NCBI GenBank assembly: GCA_002691835.1
Contig: NZJA01000059.1
Coordinates: 1-10,464 of the forward strand
Length of the DNA stretch: 10,464 nt
Direction of reading: 5' to 3'
Source: Planctomycetota bacterium
GTDB lineage: Bacteria > Planctomycetota > UBA8108 > UBA1146
Every line of letters starts with the position of its first letter. The first letter of the stretch is position 1. Positions 1 to 8,800 of the stretch are shown here, piece by piece. The notes under the pieces are model-generated. The model had not been told where the DNA came from. It saw only the letters and a list, made by a program, of their open reading frames with translations, and ran no database searches. A program made the position numbers and the translations under genes.

Positions 1-1734
1 ACGCTCGACACGAGTGACGCCATTGTCTCTGAGAGAACCGAAGGCCAGATCAAACACATTTGTCGAACCTTCACGGGCGGCGATGCCTCCAAAGAAGGAG
101 GTGGGCGAAATGCCCCCTGGGATTTCTGCAGGGAATACTTCGACAGAGCCGGCGGAAGTAATCCGCAAGATTTGGCGACTGAGGAGATTTACTGTGAGCC
201 AACCATCTGCCTGTGCAGACCAGGTCAGGCCACTGAGCAGTTCACCCGGCGCAAGCGCGAGGGAGAAGGCCGCAGTTTCTAATCCACTGAGATCTGTGAT
301 TCTGAGGTCACCTTCCTCGGTCAGCCATGCCAGGGAGTCATCGGCGTTCGCCGCGATTCCTGCAAGGTTCTGAGCACTGGAGAAGGGGCCCGGAATGGAA
401 TCTCCGAGGGGGGTGAGGTCTTTCTGGTAAAGCCATGCTGTCAGACCACTGGAGTCCGCAACAATCAGCTGTTCTGTGGATTCGACAACAGCCGCTCCTC
501 CGGGAGCCGCTCCTGAATGATCGATCACTCCGAGGAATCTACCAAAGCCGACAACGATCTCGCAGGTGGCTGCTGGTAATCCAGTAGAGGAATTGGCCGG
601 GAAAGGAACCACCTCATAGGCGTATGTTCCTGGCTCAAGATCTTCATCGAGGAGTGAGTCTCCTCCTGGTCCGATCGTCGCCACCAATGCGCCGTCGCGG
701 TAGACCTCAATTTGGTCGTAGGCCAACGGGTTTGTCCAGCTGAGAGTGACCGTATTGGAAATGTCGGATTCACAGCTCAGATCTGAAATAGATTGCGCTG
801 GGGGATTGGGAACCGGAACTTCAACGATGATGCGATTGGTGTAATCGAGAAGGAAATTGCTGGGGGTATCGACGATGGATCCAAAGGGGGTCCATGCAAT
901 GCCGGTGATCCAACCACTGAGGTTGTTGAGACTGGCAAGCGGGAAGGAAAGCCCTTGGGTTTGTCCATTACTGTCAACGCGTTCCACCTTGTTGGTACGG
1001 TTGGCAGAGGGGGCTCCGACCGGCAAATCAAAGTAGAAGCTGCCGTCATTGAGGTCTTGAACCACCGTCAGCCCGAGCCCGAAAGCTCCGGCACTGCCGA
1101 CAGATTCGGGGTTATTGAACGAGTTACCCGTAAAGGTTCCATCGGCTGAAAGCTCAAGGTAGGTATCGTTCTCAAAATCATTTGTCCAGAGAGTGTTTGT
1201 GCCAGGAGACCACGCGAGTCCCGATAGAGTGGTCGATCCAGAAGGGACCGTCAGAGGGAACTCGGCAATCTGGTTTCCGCCAAGGCTGGAAATCACCAGC
1301 AACAGGTTGCCCTGATCATTGACGATCCAGTAAAGGCTGTTGTCAAAACCATTCCATGCAAGGCCGAGGTAGGTGGCGGGCCCTTTGGGTCCGGTCAGGT
1401 TCTCGGGTGCAGAGGCGAGGTTGAGTGCATCGTATCGGTAAAAGAAACCACTCAGGTAATCCGCGACGAAGAGATCGTTGGTCGTCGGAATACAGGTGAT
1501 GGCAAAGGGTGCATCTCCAGCAAAGGTGCCAGACTGGAGGAAGCAGGTCCCATAAGTGGGACTCGCCTGGTCACAGAAAATTTGGGCCGAGACCTGCTCC
1601 TGCACGGGGCCGACGAAAAGGAGCAGTGCCACCAGAGCAAACCGGAACGCGGCAGCAAGGGTCAGCTGCTCACGGTTCAGGGTCGCTAATTCGGAAGATC
1701 GAAGACCGATAATCGAATTCTGTGAGTGCAACAT
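1..1734 (-). CDS. Exported propeller-FN3-propeller protein, C-terminus cut by window edge
   Basis: This frame is open for 578 codons from an ATG at 1734 to the left edge with no stop, so the C-terminus is missing. The first 50 residues look like a signal peptide with a long n-region, a hydrophobic core (AAAFRFALVALLLFVG, about residues 28-42) and a VSA|Q cleavage site near residue 50. Residues about 60-306 carry recurring GLAW/GIAW strand motifs (GLAWN, GLAWSPGTN, GIAWTP) typical of NHL/YVTN-like beta-propellers. Residues about 312-396 are one FN3-like module (LSWTNPLAYDQIEVYRDG) with Cys321 near its start and Cys391 near its end, the same type as the modules of the protein at 2845-9360. A second propeller-like stretch (IAANADDSLAWL, GLTWSAQADGWL) runs to the edge. 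The Shine-Dalgarno-like GAGGAAAG lies about 9-12 bases before the ATG. An in-frame GTG at 1761 is a weaker alternative start. Function is unknown; an extracellular binding or scaffold role is inferred from the domains. Confidence 0.85.
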   Translation of the reverse strand, partial: MLHSQNSIIGLRSSELATLNREQLTLAAAFRFALVALLLFVGPVQEQVSAQIFCDQASPTYGTCFLQSGTFAGDAPFAITCIPTTNDLFVADYLSGFFYRYDALNLASAPENLTGPKGPATYLGLAWNGFDNSLYWIVNDQGNLLLVISSLGGNQIAEFPLTVPSGSTTLSGLAWSPGTNTLWTNDFENDTYLELSADGTFTGNSFNNPESVGSAGAFGLGLTVVQDLNDGSFYFDLPVGAPSANRTNKVERVDSNGQTQGLSFPLASLNNLSGWITGIAWTPFGSIVDTPSNFLLDYTNRIIVEVPVPNPPAQSISDLSCESDISNTVTLSWTNPLAYDQIEVYRDGALVATIGPGGDSLLDEDLEPGTYAYEVVPFPANSSTGLPAATCEIVVGFGRFLGVIDHSGAAPGGAAVVESTEQLIVADSSGLTAWLYQKDLTPLGDSIPGPFSSAQNLAGIAANADDSLAWLTEEGDLRITDLSGLETAAFSLALAPGELLSGLTWSAQADGWLTVNLLSRQILRITSAGSVEVFPAEIPGGISPTSFFGGIAAREGSTNVFDLAFGSLRDNGVTRVER

Positions 1735-2241
1735 GTGAACATTCTTTCCTCGAGTAATCACCTCTGGGGAGGCCCCGCATGCGAACCTGGGTTCGGAGCG
1801 GAAAAACGTCGGAGATGGGCTTATCCGACACAAACGGTGAAGACCTGCAGATTTGACTTGGCAGTTCCTGTCAACGACTTCGGCCCTGGTTTCCCTTTAG
1901 CGGCGTTTTACCCCTGAAGAAGGGGAGAGCTCGCAGGGATGTGAATAAGGGGCGAAAGAACTCCATAGGTCCATCTGAAAGTGGCACCAAACTGAATTTT
2001 AGCCGGGGAGGGACCTGTGTCAATCGGCACACCGAAGTCGTGCCTGTAGTCGACAGGAGTCAGGGAATACTTGCCGAAAGACTCTTCTGCGGGAAATGCC
2101 GTGGGGTGAGATCGGTTCGCGAGCGGCTCTGCTAAGGCTTCGGGCGTTCGGTTTTCATCGTCAAATAGACCTCAAAAGGCGTATTTGGGCTCAGAAGGTG
2201 TGTTTTGATCCAGTGGAGACAGGATTCGTCTCTCTCATGCC
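1735..2241. other. Intergenic region without a supported gene
   Basis: About 500 bases separate the regulator from the exported protein at 1-1734. Short plus-strand frames here have no convincing ribosome binding site or recognisable protein features. A perfect TTGACA hexamer on the minus strand (1869-1874) is a possible -35 box for the gene starting at 1734, but the hexamer 17 bases downstream (TCTGCA) is a poor -10. Small inverted repeats occur at 1911-1925 (CCCCT/AGGGG), 2043-2057 (CCTGT/ACAGG) and 2216-2232 (GAGAC/GTCTC). None is followed by a T-run, so I see no intrinsic terminator behind the regulator. Read-through into the gene at 1734 is possible. Confidence 0.6.
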
Positions 2242-2652
2242 TCAGGCTTCCGTACGGGTACTACGGCTGAATTCTCGATTCCCGAAATGCTTTCCGACCG
2301 CACGCCGGGCACGAACGAGAGAATCGGCAACCGCCTGCTGGGTAACCCGAAGGCGTTCGGCGATTTCCTGTTGCTGAAGGGATTCCCGATAATAGAGCTG
2401 AACCACCTGTTGCTGACGGGGAGTCAGGAGGTGGGTATTTTCGAGAAGAACATTGACGGTCCGGATTCCCATGTAGAGGCGCGGGAGATCTTCTGAATCC
2501 ACACGGCCTTTTTCCATACTGGGGATCAGGTTTTCAATCAAATCACAGATCTTGAGGCAGCCGGAGCGAACGGGACACATCGAGCACACGGGGCCGTATG
2601 AGCCCGGGGCCATGCCTTCAGTTCCGTTGGGGTGTCCTGTACCAGTCACCAT
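2242..2652 (-). CDS. Sigma-70 region-4-like HTH regulator with N-terminal four-cysteine cluster
   Basis: This 136-residue protein has two recognisable parts. Residues 23-36 hold four cysteines spaced C-x2-C-x5-C-x3-C (Cys23, 26, 32, 36), including the string CSMCPVRSGCLKIC, which suits binding of zinc or an iron-sulfur cluster. Residues about 75-122 match sigma-70 region 4: LTPRQQQVVQLYY, then the helix-turn-helix EIAERLRVTQQAVADSLVRA and a basic RARRAVGKHF helix. Sigma region 2 is absent, so it is probably a transcription factor or anti/co-sigma-like protein and not a full sigma factor. The middle segment (37-74) looks helical. The start at 2652 has AAGGA about 8 bases upstream, and an in-frame TGA lies shortly before it. 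Met14 is an alternative start that keeps all cysteines. The gene stands alone downstream of the terminator at 2779-2820 and is co-directional with both exported-protein genes. Its targets are unknown; control of the neighbours is a guess from position. Confidence 0.8.
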   Translation of the reverse strand: MVTGTGHPNGTEGMAPGSYGPVCSMCPVRSGCLKICDLIENLIPSMEKGRVDSEDLPRLYMGIRTVNVLLENTHLLTPRQQQVVQLYYRESLQQQEIAERLRVTQQAVADSLVRARRAVGKHFGNREFSRSTRTEA

Positions 2653-2745
2653 GATTCTGATCCTTAGAAAGTCTTTTCAGGGCTATGCCTGGATTGTCCA
2701 TTCAGCTCTTCCAACAAGCATACCCGGTCAGAAGAAATTCGGCAC

Positions 2746-2764
2746 CCCGGATAGAATATCCGGG
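2746..2764. promoter_or_regulatory. Perfect 8-bp inverted repeat upstream of the regulator, possible operator
   Basis: CCCGGATA, a 3-base spacer GAA, then TATCCGGG form an exact 8-bp inverted repeat about 95-110 bases upstream of the regulator start. No T-run follows on either strand, so it is unlikely to be a terminator. It covers the candidate -10 hexamer TATTCT (minus strand), the place where a repressor or autoregulator would act. Operator function is inferred; a structured 5' leader is the alternative. Confidence 0.35.
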
Positions 2765-2780
2765 TGTTGGGTTCGATCAA
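2753..2780 (-). promoter_or_regulatory. Candidate promoter for the regulator gene
   Basis: On the minus strand TTGATC (2775-2780) is followed after 16 bases by TATTCT (2753-2758). Each matches the sigma-70 consensus at about four of six positions. The -35 touches the T-tract of the terminator at 2779-2820, as is common in compact gene junctions. The predicted leader is about 95 bases. The same -10 hexamer in the same ATAGAATAT context (plus strand) occurs upstream of the gene starting at 9360, which modestly raises confidence. Confidence 0.25.
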
Positions 2781-2820
2781 AAAAAATCCCTCCGCCGGTG
2801 AATACCGGCGGAGGGATTTG
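2779..2820 (-). terminator. Strong intrinsic terminator of the giant exported protein gene
   Basis: A perfect 15-bp stem (2784-2798 with 2805-2819), GC-rich in the middle, has a 6-base loop. On the minus strand it runs directly into eight Ts (complement of 2779-2786). It begins about 25 bases after the TAG stop at 2845-2847, so it ends that transcript and separates it from the regulator gene. Confidence 0.93.
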
Positions 2821-2844
2821 ACTCAATGGAAGGACGAAATCGGC

Positions 2845-5800
2845 CTAGTAAGGCGAATCAATACAGTCCAGAGTGTCGTCGGTTGGATCCAAATCTGCCT
2901 CCGGGTAGTTATTTGCAGGGGGCATGCTCGGCATACCCTCAGCGTGGAGGTAGTAGAAGATCATCAGCATGGCATCTCCGATAGTGACGAGACCATTGTC
3001 ATCGAAGTCAGCAGAGTCGAAGCAAGTCGGCTCTTGGCCACCGATGAAGAGCCAGTTCAGAACCCAGATCCCGTCAGCAATATCACAGTTGGTGTCTCCA
3101 TTGGCATCTCCTCTCAGGAAGCGCTTGACGTTTCCAGAGCAGGTTGTGGAGATGGTCACGCCGTCTGCATGCTCGCCGTAGATCACGTAACTGTAGTCAC
3201 CTTCGGTCGCAACAATGTCCTGATACTGAGTGGCATTTCCGGAAATCGAAGCCAGTAGCACGCCATTCCGCTCGATGTGAATCGTCGTGTAGTTGGCGGT
3301 GTTGACCCAGCTGAGATTGATCGGAGCACCATAGAAGGTACAGGACAGATTAATCGGCGGCGGCAGAATTGTGACAGAGCAGGAGACCGGTGCGGTCTCG
3401 GAAGAACCGATGCTGGCGATCAGGTCATAGTTGTAGGTTCCAGCTTCCAATGGGAAGTCGGTGAAGGCCTCGGTGCCACCATTGGCCGCACCAATCTTCT
3501 CGCCATTACGGAAGACCGCGATGGAATCGTAGGTCTCTCCGTTGGTCCAAGTCAGGATATTACCGTCACCGATGGTGGTGCAGCCGAGCCCTGAGAGAGG
3601 TACTGGAACAACGATATCACAGGAGGTAGCCGGTGATGTGCCGTCTGCACTGTTGTTGACTACCGAGTAGGTGTAAACACCCGCGCCCGGAGTATCGGTG
3701 TAACTGGTTGCTGAGCCTCCGAGAGTGTCGATCAGGGCTCCATCCCTGAAGATGCTGACCGAACTGCCACTCGCTGGAAGATCCCAGGTCATTTGAACCT
3801 GAGCACCATTGTCCAGAGAGCAGGAAAGGTTTTCAGGAGTGGAAGGCACGTCCACGGTGCAACTGGTCGGATCACTTTCGATGGATCCTGCCGCTGCAAC
3901 CAGGGTGTAGGTGTGAGCTCCGAAGGCCAAGGCGTCCGCATCATGGTAGGAGGTGTCACCTCCGGAGAGAAGCGCAAGGAACTCGCCATCACGGCTCAGG
4001 CTGATCGACTCATAGGTGTCGTTGACGTTCCAGGAAAGATCGACCTCACCGGCAGTGACGGAGCAGGCCAGATCAGAAACCGGAGCCAACTCGTGAAGCA
4101 CGGTGCAGGAGGATGTTCCACTGGTCGTGTTCTCGGTCTCGACAGAAGCGGTCAACTCATAGGTGTGGTTGCCGGTATCTGCGGTGGTATCGACGTAGGA
4201 ACTGGTGTCGCCATTGAGGCTGGCCAACTTCTCGCCGTCACGCTCCAGCAACAGTGCACCGTAGGTGTCGTTGTTGGTCCAGGTGATGGTGACCAGGCCG
4301 GCAGCCGAACTACAGGAGAATCCGGTCATGTTGGCGAGGACTCTGGCAGCGGTGCAAGCAGTGGCACTGGTATTGCCGCCGATGGAGTTGGTCACGCAGT
4401 ACTCGTACGTACCCGGTCCCGGGGTGTCGGTGAACATCGTCATTCCACCACCGATGGTGGCGATGACAGCACCGTCACGAGTGACCGTCTGGGCCTCACC
4501 AGGCGCCGCGAGGGTCCAGGTCAGGGTGACGGTGTCGTCGAGGGAACTGGAGGAGAGGTCCATCGGCATTGCCGGAACATTCAAGCTGCACGAAGTCGGG
4601 TCACTTTCGATGCTGCCTCCCGTTGCGACCAGCGAGTAGGAGCGTGCTCCGAACACCACGGTGGCATCATGGTAGCTGGTGGTATCTCCCGGAAGAATCT
4701 CGAGGAGTGTGCCATCCCTGCTGACGACGATGCTCTCGTAGGTGTCGCCATTGGTCCACGAAAGATCTGCTTCACCCGCAGTCACGGAGCAACTGAGGCC
4801 ACTCGGTGCTGTGAGGAAGTGATCGACGGTGCAGCTGTCGTTACCGCTGATGCTGGTGGTCGTTTCGCCACGCAGAGTGTAGGAACGCAGGCCCACCGCG
4901 GCGGTACCGTCGGTGTAGCTGGTATCGGTGCCGGACAGAATCGCCAGCAAAGCACCATCGCGCTCGATCACCAGAGTGTCGTAGGCATCGTTGTTGGTCC
5001 ATGACAGATTGACGAATCCTGCGGCTGAGACACAGCTGAGGTCGCTCGGGTTTGCCAGAACATGAATCAGTCCGCAAACGGTTGGGCTGGTGCCGTCACC
5101 AATGGTCATCGTCAGGCAGTAATCGTAATCACCCGCAGCCAGTCCGGTGTCGGTGTAGGTCGTCTCGGCACTGCTCAGAGTCGCGATCACTGTGCCGTCA
5201 CGGGCGATCACCACTTCGTCACCCGGTCCACTGTGGTTCCATTGGAGGGTCACTGTGTCGGCCAAGGAACTCAGAGAGAGATCAGTGATCGCAGCAGGCA
5301 CATCTTCCATACATGAATCGTAGGTGGAGGTGTTCCCCAGAATCGTTCCTGCAATGGAGTACATGTGATTCCCAGGGGTGACCTGAGGATCGACGTACTG
5401 GGTGGTGGTCCCATCGAGCTCGGCGATGACGTTGCCGTCGCGGCGAAGTGTCAGGGTTTCGTAAGCGTCATTGTTGGTCCAGCCCAACTCCACATCTCCT
5501 GAAACGGAGAGGCATGAAAGATTGGTCGGCGGAGCCGGGACAATCAGATCACAGCAGGTCGGAGCACTGGTCTTGGAACCCGGATCATGGGCAAAGACAT
5601 TGACCACGCAGTAGGAATAGGTGGCCGGAGAAACACCCGCGTCAGTGTAGCCACCGGCATCCGGGGCCACTTCCGCAATCTGGGTCCCATCTCTGTAAAT
5701 CAGGATGCTGGTGGAAGGCTCGGTGTTGATCCACGTCAGGATCGAATCGGTGCCATTGGCCAGAGTACAAACCAGCTGCGCCGGCGGGTAAGGCACGATG

Positions 5801-8800
5801 ACCTGGCAGTCGAGACTCTCGGAGACGAAATCTCCAATGCGTCCGAAGACCTGGTAAAGGTGAGGCCCCGGTCCCGGGTTGTTGTCGACGTAAGAACTGG
5901 CGCCACCGGCGATCTCTTCTTCGATGGTTCCACCATCACGCATGATGATGATGTTGTCGTAGAGTTCACCGTTGGTCCAGGTGACTGTGGTCACAGCATT
6001 GTCCACAGTGCAGGTGATATCTGTCGGCGGAGCCGGAACGATCGCATTTGCACAGGAGAGGCTGCTGTAATTGTCATCAATCTCTGCCCGCACACAGTAG
6101 GTGTAAGTCCCGACCAGAAGATCCGGGTCGAGGAATGCGGTAGTGGTCGGCGGAACCGAGGCAATCTCATTGCCGTCGCGGAACAGACGCACTGCGGTCG
6201 CATCTGACACCGGGTTTGCCCAAGTGATCAAAACGTTTCTACCGTTCAAGAGTCCGGTTCCGACCGTATTGATCGGCTCCGGAATGACGGTATCGCAATC
6301 GGAAGCATCACTGGTGCTGTTGCCGAGGCGCGCCTTGATGGAGTAACTGAAGGATCCAGGACTGAGAGGAGCATCGATGTACTCCATGTCGTCGCCGGAG
6401 GCCGTCGCCAGATACTGACCATCCCGATAAATATCGATGTGATTGTAGCTGGGAAGGGGGTTGGTCCAGTTGAGGCGAACCTGATCGGCTTCACCACGGC
6501 AGGTAAAGTCATCGGGTGAACGCAACACCGTGATGGAAGTGCTGATGTCGTCAGTCACACCTTGGCGAAGCTTGGCTCGCAAGGTGTATTCGCGCAGGCC
6601 AAACGGAACCGCATTGTCGGTGTAGTTGGTCAGGTGTCCACTGATGCTGGCCAGGAAAAGGCCATCACGGAGAATCTCGATGCTGTCGTAATCGCCACCA
6701 TTCTCCCAATGCAGATTCACTTCTTGACCCTGAGCAGAAGAAGTCAGGTTGCTCAGAGGATGAGGAACTGAGAGTGTGCAGTAAGCACGGTTGCTCTGTC
6801 CGAAATTCGGAGAGGTGGGGTCCATCGTGGTTTCACCACGGATGCACACGGTGTAGTCCCCGGGGGTTGTCACTGTCGTTTGATAGGACTGGGTGTTTCC
6901 AGATAGTTGAGCAATATCGACCGGAGGGATCGATCCATCTGAAGGGCCGAATTCAACATAAATGGTGTCGTAGGCGTCTGTATTAATCCACTCAAGGAAG
7001 ACTGTTTCGCCAATGGCACTGCATTCGAGTGCTTTTGGTGCGAGAGGATCCACGATTTCACAGAAGAGTTTGTCGCTCAGGGCGCGGCCAGAGTCATCCA
7101 CTCCTTGTACCGAGTACAGGTATGTTCCCGATCGCTCAGGAAGCTCTTCAGAGTAAGCGACATCTGTTCCCGAAATGGTTGCTCGCAGTTGACCATCCCG
7201 GTAAATGCGAATGGTTTCGTAAATGGTGTCTGGTCCATTGGTCCAATTGACGGTGGCAAACACTACGTTTGAAACTGGATCTGGCTCAGAAGAACAACTC
7301 GGCATGTAAGGCGCTTGCAAGACATTAATCATGCAGTGGGTTGGCAGGGTTTCACTTCGGTCTCCACGGGAAACCAGGTGGTAGGTGTGAAGCCCAAATC
7401 CGACATCGATATCTGAGTAGGACTGAGCACCACCAGGAGTGGTCCCAATCAACGTGCCGTCACGGTAAACATCCGTTGCGGAATAGTTGTCGTTGTTCTG
7501 CCATACCAGAGTCACATTACGACCCAGTGAGGAGCAGTCAAAGTTTGAGATTGGCGTAAGAACGCGGATCATGCTCGAATTTTTGACCGTCGTGATATGT
7601 CTGCGATTTCCTCTGACTTTGTAGGTGTGATCGCCATAGGCGACACCCTCGTCAGTGTAGGTTTCGGTGTCTCCGGGCAGAGTTGCGAGGAGATTTCCAT
7701 CCCGGAACAACTCAACGGTGTCGTAGGTTGCTCTGTTGTTCCAGGTGATTGTTACCACTTGTCCAATCGCGCTGGTTTGGACCTGATTCGGAGAACGTAA
7801 TTCTTTGCCGAGGAAAATGTAGGCCATTCCCGCACGAAGGCGGCCGTATGGACTGTCTCCCGGTGCACCAATAACCAGGTCATTGGAACGGTCGTCGTTC
7901 ATGTCGCCGGTACCACCGACGGAGCGTCCAACGGACTGATTGTCTTTGACCCCGAGGTAAGCTCTTCCTTCCTGCTGATGCAGGTCGAGAACTTCTGAGG
8001 ATCCCAGATCTTGACCACCATTTACTCTGTGGGCACTTCCTTTTTCCTGCTCAAGGATGACGGTTCTGGGGATTCCCACGATGTGATCATCGAGTCCATC
8101 ACCGGAGTGGTCGTAAAGTCCGTGTACGGTCTGACCATCTTCATCGTTATCGAAAAGAGTCTTGTAGGCAGTGATGCCTGGACCACCTTGACCGAGGTGA
8201 ATGGTCTCAGGGCGATCTGGAGTTCCGCGGACAAGGTAGGCAATCGTCTGAAGAGTCGTCGGATCCTGATCATGCACTGAACGGCTGATCAGAATTTCAG
8301 AATCACCATCGTTGTCAGCATCTCCGGCACCGGCGACAGATTGACCCAGCTCATGGTCTCCATCGGGCACGCGGATTTTTGTTCCAGCGAGTCCATAATT
8401 TGAAAGATTGTTGAGGTTGACCTCTGCACCTGTGGTCATACCACCGTAGACGATCCAAACTCTGCCGGCATTCGCTCCGCCATCATCTGGATGACGCATG
8501 GCAGTGATGGCAATGTCGTCATGTCCATCACCGTCAAAGTCTTCAAGATCGGCTACAGAGTGACCGACATTGTTACTATTGCCGCCAGTTTTGAAGCGAG
8601 TCACCATCGGGTGTCCTGATTTCAAATCGATGGTGCTTGGAAGCATTCCTCCATAGAAAAGATAGGCTGCTCCACTATTGGAAGAGCCATGCTCTTCACC
8701 GGGGGCTCCAACGAGGAAATCCGAGTATCCGTCTGAGTTGAAGTCTCCGGCTCCACTCACGGAGTAACCCAGGTGACCTGATTCTTGGCCACCAATGATG

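Noticed and set aside
1941..2135. Short plus-strand frames in the gap between the regulator and the left-hand exported protein.
   Set aside because: They have weak starts, low-complexity basic composition and no domain. Their length is what chance gives at this base composition.
2216..2232. GAGAC/GTCTC hairpin just downstream of the regulator stop, considered as a terminator.
   Set aside because: The stem is only 5 bp and no T-run follows on the minus strand.
2848..3126. Reading the dockerin-like end as evidence of a cellulosome.
   Set aside because: No cohesin, scaffoldin or glycoside hydrolase is visible, and dockerin-like ends are common in planctomycete proteins unrelated to cellulosomes.
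3793..5004. A 403-codon open frame on the plus strand opposite the FN3 array, with repeated GVVVGPG-like strings.
   Set aside because: It is the reverse complement of the repeated FN3 modules, so its repeats mirror the real ones. It has no domain, signal peptide or independent context.
5587..6207. A 206-codon plus-strand frame, and a similar 118-codon frame at 793-1149.
   Set aside because: Both lie antisense to strongly supported coding sequence and have no features of their own.
3127..7797. Regularly spaced similar DNA segments considered as a CRISPR array or satellite.
   Set aside because: The period is about 240 bases, stays in frame and conserves amino acids more than bases, so it is a protein module array.
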